Source: Thiobacillus denitrificans
GTDB lineage: Bacteria; Pseudomonadota; Gammaproteobacteria; Burkholderiales; Thiobacillaceae
Length of the DNA stretch: 39,701 nt
NCBI GenBank assembly: GCA_002343685.1
Contig: DDRS01000036.1
Location: 17,449-57,149, forward strand
Direction of reading: 5' to 3'
This document shows, piece after piece, positions 1-6,971 of this stretch. The notes under the pieces are model-generated. The model was not told where the DNA came from and did not search any database. It saw only the letters and a program-made list of their open reading frames with translations. Positions within the stretch are counted from its first letter, which is position 1, and every line of letters starts with the position of its first letter. The translations under genes and the position numbers were made by a program.

Positions 1-1661
1 GTCGGCATGAACTCCTTGCCGAGGAAGGGAAACAGCGCGAACGTTCCGATCAACAGGGCTGCCGCGCCGCCGATGACCTTGCGCTTATTCTCCAGCGCCC
101 AGTCCAGCAGCGGAAGGTAAAGCCTCTTCGCCCACTTCACCACGAAGGTGTCCTTCTCCTCCTTGGGCTTGAGGATGAGCGAACTGAGAACAGGCACCAA
201 AGTCATGGTGAGCACCAGCGAGCCGATCATGGCGAAGGTGATGGTGAGCGCCATCGGTTTGAACAGCTTGCCCTCCAGCCCGGTGAGGGAAAACAGCGGC
301 AGGAACACCACGATGATGATGAGGATCGCGAACGCGGTCGGATTGATCACCTCGCGCGCTGCTTCCAGGATCACGTGGGTCTTGTTGACTGTCTGCCCGA
401 CCTTGTGGGAGAGCAGACGGAAGCCGTTCTCCACCATCACCACGGCGCCGTCCACCATCATGCCGATGCCCACCGCCAGGCCGGCGAGCGACATCAGGTT
501 GGCCGACAGCCCCCATTGCTGCATCAGGATGAAGCTGATCAGCATGGCCAGCGGCAGCGCAAGAATCACCACGATCGCCGAGCGCACCTCGCCCAGGAAC
601 AGGAACAGGATGATCGCCACCAGGATGGAGCCTTCGACGAGGGCGCTCTCGGCGGTCTTGACCGCCTTCTCCACCAGTTCAGTGCGGTCGTAGATCGGAT
701 TGATCGTCACGCCCTTGGGCAAAGCCTGCTGTACCGTCTTCAGCTTCTCCTTGACGGCGTCCACCACGTTCTTGGCGTTCTCGCCGATGCGCTGCAAGGC
801 CATGCCGAGCACGACCTCGCCTCCATCCTTGGTGACCGCGCCACTCCGCAATGAAGGCGCCTCCTTGACCTCGGCCACGTCGCGCACGTAGACGGGCGTG
901 CCTTCCCTTTCGGCAACGACGATGCTGCCGATGTCTTGGGTGTTGGCTACCAGACCCAGTCCGCGCACCAGATACTGCTCCCGTCCCAGATCGACGTATT
1001 GCCCGCCCACCTGGCGGTTGTTGGCGGTCAACGCCTCCATCACTTCCTTGAAGGTCAGCCCATACTTGATCAGCCGCCGCGGATCGATCAGTACCTGGTA
1101 CTGCTTCTCGTCGCCGCCCCAGGACGTCACGTCGTCCACCCCGGGCGCGGTGCGCAGCACCAGCCGCACGCTCCAGTCCTGCAGGGTGCGCAGGTCCATC
1201 CCGGAAAGTTTCTTGTCGGCCGATTCGACGGTATACCAGAACACCTGGCCTAGGCCGGAACTGTTGGCGCCCAGCACCGGTTCGCCATAGCCCTCCGGGA
1301 TGCGGCCCTTGGCTTCCTGCAGTTTTTCGCTCACCAGGCGGCGGGCGAAATAGATGTCCACGTCATCCTTGAAATAGACGCTGACATAGGACAACCCGAA
1401 CAGCGACACCGAGCGGATTTCCTCCACCCCCGGCAGACCGGCCATCACGCCTTCCACCGGAAAGGTGAGCAGCTTCTCCACATCCTCGGCCGCCAGCCCC
1501 GGCGCCTCGGTGTAGATGTTCACCTGCACCGGCGTCACGTCGGGAAAGGCGTCCACCGGCACCTCGCGCCAGGCCTTCACGCCCAGCATCACCACCAGCA
1601 GAAAGGCCACCAGCACCAGCACCTTGTAGCGCAGGGAGAGATCGACAATTTTATTCAACAT
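1..1661 (-). CDS. czcA: CzcA/CusA-type heavy-metal RND efflux pump, 3' end outside window
   Basis: Inner-membrane proton-driven RND transporter of the heavy-metal efflux (HME) family; it would pump metal ions out through the adjacent adaptor and outer-membrane channel. The visible 553 codons are the N-terminal half of a protein usually about 1,040 residues long. It begins MLNKIVDLSLRYKVLVLVAF (first membrane helix), followed by a periplasmic porter segment and a block of membrane helices. The helix-4 proton-relay motif is seen as MMVDGAVVMVEN, with Asp at about residue 404. The DG after the Val resembles CzcA more than CusA, but the substrate-binding second half is not visible, so Zn/Cd/Co versus Cu/Ag stays open. 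The ATG follows GAGGGGG, which overlaps the end of the upstream adaptor gene, 10 bp away, suggesting translational coupling. Confidence 0.93.
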   Translation of the reverse strand, partial: MLNKIVDLSLRYKVLVLVAFLLVVMLGVKAWREVPVDAFPDVTPVQVNIYTEAPGLAAEDVEKLLTFPVEGVMAGLPGVEEIRSVSLFGLSYVSVYFKDDVDIYFARRLVSEKLQEAKGRIPEGYGEPVLGANSSGLGQVFWYTVESADKKLSGMDLRTLQDWSVRLVLRTAPGVDDVTSWGGDEKQYQVLIDPRRLIKYGLTFKEVMEALTANNRQVGGQYVDLGREQYLVRGLGLVANTQDIGSIVVAEREGTPVYVRDVAEVKEAPSLRSGAVTKDGGEVVLGMALQRIGENAKNVVDAVKEKLKTVQQALPKGVTINPIYDRTELVEKAVKTAESALVEGSILVAIILFLFLGEVRSAIVVILALPLAMLISFILMQQWGLSANLMSLAGLAVGIGMMVDGAVVMVENGFRLLSHKVGQTVNKTHVILEAAREVINPTAFAILIIIVVFLPLFSLTGLEGKLFKPMALTITFAMIGSLVLTMTLVPVLSSLILKPKEEKDTFVVKWAKRLYLPLLDWALENKRKVIGGAAALLIGTFALFPFLGKEFMP

Positions 1662-1671
1662 GGCCGCCCCC

Positions 1672-2907
1672 TCAATCCGCGTCGCCGATTTGCGACTTGA
1701 GCAGACGGGCTTTGAGCGCGTAGGCGCCGCTGGTCACGACCGACTCGCCAGCCGCGACACCGGACCTGATTACGATCCGGCCCTGGATGCGCTCGCCAAC
1801 TTCCACTGCGCGCGGCGAGAAGGCGAAGCCATTTTTCTCGGCCACGAATACGGTTGGTTGGCCTTGCACGAGCAATACAGCGTCCTCCGGCAGCAGCAGC
1901 GCCTTCGCGCCCGACCCGGTCTGGATCGCGGCCGTCGCGAACATTTCCGGCTTGAGGCGGCCGTCAAGGTTCGGTACCTCCACCCGTGCCTTCACGGTGC
2001 GGCTGTCCTTGTCCACCACGCTGCTGATATAGGTGAGGCGGCCTTTGAAGACCTCGCCCGGATAGGCCGATACGGTGACGCTCGCCTGCATGCCCGGCCT
2101 GACCTTGGCCAGGTCTTTCTCGAACAGGTCGGCCTCGATCCACAGCGTGGAAAGGTCGGCCACGGTAAACAGCGACTGGTCGGGCGGGGCGAGTTCGCCG
2201 AGTACCGCTTTCTTCTCGATGACCGTGCCGGCGAAAGGCGCGGTAAGCGGGAAGACGGAACCGGAGAGGTTTTCCGGGTTGACGCCCATCATGCGCAGCC
2301 TGTCGGCGGCGGCACGCAACGCAGCCCCGGCTTTTTCGTGCTCGGCGCGGGCGCGCAGATAGTCCTTCTCGGGGATGATGCTGTCGGCATTCAGCCGCTG
2401 GGCGCGCGCGAAGCCGGCCTGCGCCACCGCCGCCTCGCTCGCCGCCTGCAGATAGGCCGATCGCGCCTCGCCCAAATCGATGCTGTCGAGCATCGCCAGT
2501 GCCTGGCCCGCTTTCACCCGGTTGCCCAGGCTGGCATTCACCTTGACGATGCGGCCCGGCACCCGTGGGGCGACACGAGCAAGCCTGTCCTGGTTGGCCT
2601 GGATGGTGGCGGTGACCACGATCTGGTCGGCTTTTTCCTGAAGTTCCAGTTTTTGTACCTTGATGCCCGCTTGATGGATCTCCGCGTCACTCAGATCGAG
2701 CAGTTTCCCGGCGGATTTTTCTCCCGGTTTTTCTGACGGGGATTCTTGCGCGCCCTGGTTTGCGGGTTCCGTTTTTCCGGGGACGTCTTTTTCCGGTGCC
2801 GGTTTGTCGCCGCACCCCGCAAGCAGGGTTGCAGTCAAGCTGCCGGCCAGGAGCAGCGATGCCAGTTGTTTCAGGCCGCGCCTTTGTTGGCTGTGTGAGT
2901 TTTCCAT
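1672..2907 (-). CDS. czcB: CzcB/CusB-type periplasmic adaptor lipoprotein (membrane fusion protein)
   Basis: Periplasmic adaptor linking the RND pump to the outer-membrane channel, 411 aa. The N-terminus is a lipoprotein signal: a basic start, a hydrophobic stretch and the lipobox LLAGC at about residue 32, so it is probably anchored to the inner membrane. A Pro/Glu/Lys-rich linker follows, then a lipoyl/barrel-sandwich half (ARVAPRVPGRIVKVNASLGN), a coiled-coil hairpin rich in Ala and Arg, the second lipoyl half (TAPFAGTVIEKKAVLGELA) and beta-barrel segments. No long His- or Met-rich metal-binding tail is seen. The ATG is preceded by AGGAA eight bases upstream. It lies 32 bp after the channel gene and 10 bp before the pump gene, giving CzcC-CzcB-CzcA order. 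Confidence 0.93.
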   Translation of the reverse strand: MENSHSQQRRGLKQLASLLLAGSLTATLLAGCGDKPAPEKDVPGKTEPANQGAQESPSEKPGEKSAGKLLDLSDAEIHQAGIKVQKLELQEKADQIVVTATIQANQDRLARVAPRVPGRIVKVNASLGNRVKAGQALAMLDSIDLGEARSAYLQAASEAAVAQAGFARAQRLNADSIIPEKDYLRARAEHEKAGAALRAAADRLRMMGVNPENLSGSVFPLTAPFAGTVIEKKAVLGELAPPDQSLFTVADLSTLWIEADLFEKDLAKVRPGMQASVTVSAYPGEVFKGRLTYISSVVDKDSRTVKARVEVPNLDGRLKPEMFATAAIQTGSGAKALLLPEDAVLLVQGQPTVFVAEKNGFAFSPRAVEVGERIQGRIVIRSGVAAGESVVTSGAYALKARLLKSQIGDAD

Positions 2908-2939
2908 GTCATGAGTTCCTGAATTTTTGAATGTCTTGT

Positions 2940-4250
2940 TCAGCGCATGGCGGGCGCGGACTGCCAGCCCGCCGCCGCCTCCAGCGCCACTTGGGTCAGG
3001 CGCAAGTCGGTGCGGGCGTCGAGCAGGTCGCGCTGCCCGTCCAGCACCTGGCGGTTGACCAGCAGCAGTTGCAGCAGGCCGATTTCGCCCGCGCGGAAGG
3101 AAATGGCGGAGAGACGCCGGTTTTCTTCCAGGCTGGGCAGCACCGATTCCTTGAGCCGCTTCACCCGCGCTTCAAGATTGGTGAATCGTTCCCACAGGGC
3201 CACCACCTGGGCGCGCACGTCGCGGCCCGTGGCCTCGCGCTCGATCTGCGTCTGGGTGAGTTCCGTGATCGCCCGCCCGATGCCGCCCGCGTTCTGGCGG
3301 AACAGGGGAAGCGGCAAGGCAGCACTCAGGCCGACGATTTTTTCGCGGGCATCGAACGGCCCCTCGCGCCCGGTGCTGAGTCCAACCGTGACGTCCGGGT
3401 AGCGTGCCGCGCGCTCAAGATCCAGGCGGCTTTTCGCCGCCTGTTCCCGATGGCCTAGCGCCTGGAGGACGGGCCGGCCTGCGGCAGCGTTCAGCAGGTC
3501 GTCCAGGGAGTAGGGGACGGCGGCCGGATCAAGGGCGCCCTGCACCTGCGGCAGCTCATTGGGTGGCAGTTGCAGCAAAGCGGCCAGCTCCGCGCGCGCC
3601 TGGACGAGTTGCTCGCGCAGCAGCGCCACCTGGTTGCGCGCCCGTTCCGCTTCCACGCGGGCGAGGTTGCCGTCGAGCCGGCTGTCCTCTCCCGCTGCGA
3701 CCCGCTTGCCGACGGCTTTGGCGGCATCCTCGATGAGATTGAGGGTTCCCTCCTCGGTCTGGATGCGCGACTGCAGGCTCAGCACCCGCACGAAACGGCT
3801 CTCCACCTCGGCGCGCACCTGCCGCCGGGTTTCCGCAATCGCCTGCCGGGTCGCGGCCAGCGATTGCTCGGCTGCGGCCCGCCGGTCGCCTTGCTGGCCC
3901 GCGATTTCGAAGGTCTGGGCGAGCCCTACGTTCCACTCGCGGTTGACTTGGGTGGGATTCGAAACCTGCGGGACTTCCTTGCGGCGCCGCTCCAGCGAAA
4001 CCTGCGGATTGTTCCACAGCGGCGCGCGCGCATCGCGTAGCTCGCCTTCGGCTGCGGGGACGGCGGCCTGGGCCGCGCGCAGCGCCGGGTTGGCCGCCTC
4101 GGCGCGCTGCCACGCACCCTCCAGGGTCAATGCCGCGGGGTCTGCAAACGCGACGGGGGACAATAAAAACCAGAACAGCGATGCCACGGCTGCGCGGCAC
4201 GCCGGCCGCAACCCGCTCCGGGCGTTGCGGCGCAAAAATGAAAACCTCAT
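2940..4250 (-). CDS. czcC: CzcC/CusC-type TolC-family outer-membrane channel
   Basis: Outer-membrane efflux protein of the TolC (OMF) superfamily, 436 aa, completing the tripartite pump. The chosen start gives MRFSFLRRNARSG followed by a hydrophobic stretch ending SPVAFA, a good Sec signal with cleavage before DPAALT. Two internally duplicated OEP domains follow, rich in Ala/Gln/Glu/Arg helices, with the typical ANPAL motif near the mature N-terminus and LDLERAARYPDVTVGLSTGR at the second repeat. An upstream in-frame ATG at 4313 would add 21 residues with no secretion logic. AAGGA sits directly against the ATG at 4256 and six bases from the one at 4250, so 4250 is preferred. Confidence 0.92.
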   Translation of the reverse strand: MRFSFLRRNARSGLRPACRAAVASLFWFLLSPVAFADPAALTLEGAWQRAEAANPALRAAQAAVPAAEGELRDARAPLWNNPQVSLERRRKEVPQVSNPTQVNREWNVGLAQTFEIAGQQGDRRAAAEQSLAATRQAIAETRRQVRAEVESRFVRVLSLQSRIQTEEGTLNLIEDAAKAVGKRVAAGEDSRLDGNLARVEAERARNQVALLREQLVQARAELAALLQLPPNELPQVQGALDPAAVPYSLDDLLNAAAGRPVLQALGHREQAAKSRLDLERAARYPDVTVGLSTGREGPFDAREKIVGLSAALPLPLFRQNAGGIGRAITELTQTQIEREATGRDVRAQVVALWERFTNLEARVKRLKESVLPSLEENRRLSAISFRAGEIGLLQLLLVNRQVLDGQRDLLDARTDLRLTQVALEAAAGWQSAPAMR

Positions 4251-4332
4251 GCTCATTCCTTTCCAAGGCGAACACGGCACCCCGCCGAAGGCGGAGGCGT
4301 CTTCGCAACACAAAAATCAATGCGTCTGGAAA

Positions 4333-4692
4333 CTAGGAGATGAGTCGCGGCGGCCGGAAAAGGCCTTCGGGGGCAGGTTCGGGAATGAACCGGGAATTGT
4401 GGTAGGAGTAGCCTTCGATGGGCTTCGAGGACAAGCTTGGCGTTTGGCCGAACAGCCCGAGGAAATGCCCCACTTCGTGGCACCAGTGGGTACATACCGC
4501 CTTGGTTTTAGGAGACTCGCCATGACCATGGCCCGCTTGCAGGGATGGCTGCATCATCTCCGCCGGGACGGTTTCCTGCCCGGCAAAAAACGCATCGGCC
4601 ACCGCCTCGCGGTTGAACGTCCAGCCGCCCGCATTGATCAGCAGGGTGACCAGCAGGAAATACAGGAGTCGGCGTGCGGCTGCGGGATGCAT
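4333..4692 (-). CDS. small exported Cys/His protein, possibly CzcI-like
   Basis: A 119-aa protein with an N-terminal hydrophobic segment (LLYFLLVTLLINAGGWTF) that looks like a signal peptide or single membrane anchor. The mature part contains GHGHGES and then CTHWCHEVGHFLGL, a CxxxCH cluster that could bind metal. It sits 82 bp upstream of the channel gene in the same direction. Small periplasmic proteins of the CzcI type occupy this position in czcICBA clusters, so a regulatory or metal-sensing role is plausible. I do not see a definite family signature, so the CzcI link rests mostly on position. Only a weak purine-rich stretch precedes the ATG. Confidence 0.6.
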   Translation of the reverse strand: MHPAAARRLLYFLLVTLLINAGGWTFNREAVADAFFAGQETVPAEMMQPSLQAGHGHGESPKTKAVCTHWCHEVGHFLGLFGQTPSLSSKPIEGYSYHNSRFIPEPAPEGLFRPPRLIS

Positions 4693-4869
4693 GTTTTTAT
4701 CTTATCTGATTGCGTTCTTTGTGTGGCTGTTTTCTTGATTGCCCACCATGGCGTAGGGGAATAGCTTGGCACTCTTATGGCATGCTCGTTTTTGGCAAGC
4801 GATGCGCGATCCGGCGAGGTGTGGTGGGGCCAAACCCTTCAACAGCCGGACCGCCCAAAGGCTCCCGGG
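4693..4869. other. 177-bp gap inside the metal cluster
   Basis: This gap is wider than the others in the cluster (10-82 bp). It separates the Met-rich protein gene from the CzcI-like gene and could hold a second promoter for the czc part. On the minus strand a TTGCCA hexamer is visible near 4797, but I could not pair it with a convincing -10 at good spacing. No gene or clear terminator is visible. Confidence 0.3.
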
Positions 4870-5514
4870 TTAATCCCAGTCCCACATCCCGGGGCCCATC
4901 ATCATTCCCGGGCTCATCATCATGTCGGGGTCATAGCCACGCCACATTCCGGGAGCGTAGCCTCGGTTGTAGCCGCGCTGCATGCGCTGCATCCTTTCCC
5001 GCTGTTCCTTGGTCAGAACCGCGTTCATCCGCTTCTGCGCGTCGGCCCGGGCATCGAAGACCTGACGCTCGATGTCGGTGGTTTTGCGGTACGCCTGATC
5101 GAGCGCGGCCGGGTCCGCGCCGGAGGAATACATGTCTTGCAGCTTTCGTTTTTCCTCGAAAAGCTGCCGCATCAGGGGCGCTTCTTTTTTGGCGAGATCG
5201 TCGCGAATCCTGTCGATCTTTTCAGCCTGCTCCTTCGTCAGGTCGGGTCCCCCGGAATAGGGACCTCCATATCCATAGCCCCCCATCATCCCAGGGCCCA
5301 TGCCATAGCCACCCATCATTCCGGGACCCATGCCATAGCCGCCCATCATCCCGGGTCCCATACCATAACCACCCATCATTCCCGGGCCCATCATCCCGGG
5401 TCCCATCATCATGCCGCACCCATAGCCCTGGCAAGGGTAATAGCCTTGCTGCGCAAAAGCCGCAGGGGCCGTAAGCGAAAGCACGGTCAGTCCTGCCAAC
5501 ACGATCTTTTTCAT
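4870..5514 (-). CDS. Met-rich Spy/CpxP-like periplasmic protein with LTxxQ motifs
   Basis: A 214-aa predicted periplasmic protein. It has a clean signal peptide (MKKIVLAGLTVLSLTAPAAFA). A Gly/Met/Tyr repeat region follows, built from a ten-residue unit of the type GPGMMGGYGM. The C-terminal helical half carries two LTKEQ motifs (LTKEQAEKIDRIRDDL and LTKEQRERMQRMQ), the mark of the Spy/CpxP/heavy-metal-resistance LTXXQ family. The tail is again Met-rich (DPDMMMSPGMMMGPGMW). Thioether clusters suit soft metals such as Cu(I) or Ag(I), so metal buffering is a reasonable inference. AAGGAG seven bases before the ATG at 5514 fixes the start; the upstream in-frame ATG at 5556 would spoil the signal peptide. 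Confidence 0.82.
   Translation of the reverse strand: MKKIVLAGLTVLSLTAPAAFAQQGYYPCQGYGCGMMMGPGMMGPGMMGGYGMGPGMMGGYGMGPGMMGGYGMGPGMMGGYGYGGPYSGGPDLTKEQAEKIDRIRDDLAKKEAPLMRQLFEEKRKLQDMYSSGADPAALDQAYRKTTDIERQVFDARADAQKRMNAVLTKEQRERMQRMQRGYNRGYAPGMWRGYDPDMMMSPGMMMGPGMWDWD
5282..5391 (-). repeat. 30-bp in-gene tandem repeat encoding the GPGMMGGYGM unit
   Basis: Three full copies of a 30-bp unit (5282-5311, 5312-5341, 5342-5371) and a 20-bp partial copy lie inside the Met-rich gene. Each encodes ten residues. The copies differ at only a few, mostly third-codon, positions, which suggests recent slippage-type expansion; copy number probably varies between strains. Confidence 0.9.
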
Positions 5515-5570
5515 GCTGTTTCTCCTTCGGTGATCCAAACGACGCGTAACGCCCACGCAAGCACGGGCAC

Positions 5571-5816
5571 CTAACCACGCTTCAAGTCGTCGCGTTTTTC
5601 GAGAAACTCCTCGCGATCGATTTCTCCCCGAGCATATCTTTCTTCCAGTAGTTCCAGCGCCCCTTGCCTTTCATCGCGGGCGCCCGGGTTCGGACGGGAA
5701 CCGCCCCCGAAGAAGTATTTGAGCCCCACCGCGACGAGCAGGATCGGTACCAGCCAAAACAGAATCATGCCGAACCACCCCCATCCCCAACCCATGCCGT
5801 ATTCCCAATCCATCAT
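5571..5816 (-). CDS. small SHOCT-domain membrane protein
   Basis: An 81-aa protein. Residues 1-38 form a Trp/Gly/Met-rich start and one transmembrane helix (MILFWLVPILLVAVGLKYFF). After a short linker comes a SHOCT domain (LELLEERYARGEIDREEFLEKRDDL), the short C-terminal helical motif found in many small membrane proteins. GGAG six bases before the first ATG fixes the start at 5816. It lies 33 bp after the cytochrome gene and 56 bp before the Met-rich protein gene, in one apparent operon. Its function is unknown; position suggests an accessory role in metal stress. Confidence 0.85.
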   Translation of the reverse strand: MMDWEYGMGWGWGWFGMILFWLVPILLVAVGLKYFFGGGSRPNPGARDERQGALELLEERYARGEIDREEFLEKRDDLKRG

Positions 5817-5849
5817 GTCTATCTCCAGGGCTTAGTTCCGCCGCACACG

Positions 5850-6524
5850 CTATTTTTGGTCCGCGCTGTGTCGCTGCAAAAAATCGACGATCTCGTTAAT
5901 CGTCGTCTCGTCCGGGACGATTTTTCCCATCCCGGTCATGTTGCTGCGCATCCGGCCGACCACCGCCGGCCACTCCCGGGCAGTGTGCTGCTTCGGATCC
6001 GGCAGCGCGTGGCATTGGACGCACGTCGCGCTGAATGCCTGACCCGCCCGCGTGTTCAGGTCCGGAAATTCGGCTGCATCGATGGGCTTCTGGGCATGCC
6101 TCTGCAAATATCCGAGCAGGATCTCCAATTGCACCGGATCAGGAGCCGCAACGCCCATCATCCCTCCCATCATCTGCATGCGCATGTTCATCCGGCCCAG
6201 CACCTGGGGCCATTCCGAGGCGGTATGCAGGCCCGGGCCCGGCAGGTTGTGGCATTGCATGCAGAACTGCTGCAGCAGGTGCGCCCCCGACGAATCGGAC
6301 TCGGGCAGGCGGGCGGGGTCCATCCCGGGAGGCAGCACGCCCCCCATCATCCGTTGCATCATGTTCCGGTGCATGCCCATTCCACCCATCATCCCCATCC
6401 CACCCGCCAGGATCGTCCGTTCGCTGGAGGCAAGCCCGCCTGCGGATGCCGCACCCGGGGCAGCCAGGCAAGTCGCAACGGCTGCACCCAGTGCCAGGAT
6501 CGAAGCCCCTTTGCCTGTCTGCAT
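5850..6524 (-). CDS. two-CxxCH cytochrome c-type periplasmic protein
   Basis: A 224-aa exported protein with two haem c attachment motifs, CMQCH at about residue 88 and CVQCH at about residue 168. Each is followed by a similar block (LPGPGLHTASEWPQVLGRM and LPDPKQHTAREWPAVVGRM), so the protein is an internal duplication of a mono-haem cytochrome c fold. The signal peptide ends in an Ala-rich stretch (LAAPGAASA). A Met/Gly-rich segment precedes the first haem and a smaller one follows it. Its electron partner is not evident; oxidation state control of copper or silver in the periplasm is one possibility. AAGGGG about nine bases upstream supports the start. Confidence 0.87.
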   Translation of the reverse strand: MQTGKGASILALGAAVATCLAAPGAASAGGLASSERTILAGGMGMMGGMGMHRNMMQRMMGGVLPPGMDPARLPESDSSGAHLLQQFCMQCHNLPGPGLHTASEWPQVLGRMNMRMQMMGGMMGVAAPDPVQLEILLGYLQRHAQKPIDAAEFPDLNTRAGQAFSATCVQCHALPDPKQHTAREWPAVVGRMRSNMTGMGKIVPDETTINEIVDFLQRHSADQK

Positions 6525-6545
6525 GATGTCTTTACCCCTTGAGTG

Positions 6546-6938
6546 TCACAGTGCCTGCATGACCCGCTCCAGCTTTTGCCTGACCTCGCTGGCCAACTGA
6601 TGTATTTCCGGCTTGTTCACCAGATCCAGCACCGCATTGGGATCCATGAATTCCACCTGCACCTCGCCCGCATCATCCTGACGCACCACCACGTTGCACG
6701 GCAGCAGCAGGCCGATCGAGGGTTCGGCTACGAGCGCCCGGTGTGCCAGCGGCGGATTGCACGCGCCGAGGATGCGATAGGGCGGCATGTCCTGATTGAG
6801 TTTCTTCTTCAGGGTCGCGGCCACGTCGATGTCCGTGAGCACGCCGAAGCCTTCCTTTTGCAGTTCCTGGATGACCTTCTCGATTGCCACGTCGAAAGAA
6901 GAGGCTACCGTCTTGCCAAAACCGTACCGGGTATTCAT
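6546..6938 (-). CDS. DUF302 domain protein
   Basis: A 130-aa protein covering a single DUF302 domain (MNTRYGFGKTVASSFDVAIEKVIQELQKEGFGVLTDID...), with the conserved stretches YRILGACNPPLAHRAL and IGLLLPCNVVVRQ. There is no signal peptide, so it is probably cytoplasmic. The domain's biochemical role is not established. A Cys lies in each of the two conserved stretches, which could bind metal or haem, but this is inference. AAGGAG lies eight bases before the ATG. It sits 33 bp downstream of the ATPase gene and 21 bp upstream of the cytochrome gene, consistent with one transcript. Confidence 0.9.
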   Translation of the reverse strand: MNTRYGFGKTVASSFDVAIEKVIQELQKEGFGVLTDIDVAATLKKKLNQDMPPYRILGACNPPLAHRALVAEPSIGLLLPCNVVVRQDDAGEVQVEFMDPNAVLDLVNKPEIHQLASEVRQKLERVMQAL

Positions 6939-6971
6939 GCATTTACTCCTTTGTGAAAAAATAAGAATAGT

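Noticed and set aside
1660..2736. Long plus-strand open frame opposite the CzcB gene
   Set aside because: It is the mirror of a well-supported gene in GC-rich DNA, with no family signature or ribosome-binding site. The same holds for other long opposite-strand frames, for example 5664-6542, 7824-8729 and 38415-39581.
5282..5391. Regular 30-bp repeats as a CRISPR array
   Set aside because: Units are contiguous with no spacers and encode an in-frame Gly/Met protein repeat. No cas genes occur in the window.
5507..5514. TTTTTCAT, which I recall as the Tn4371 attachment core
   Set aside because: It is the start codon and first two Lys codons of the Met-rich protein gene read in reverse, so it is coincidental; no second copy was seen at a plausible element end.
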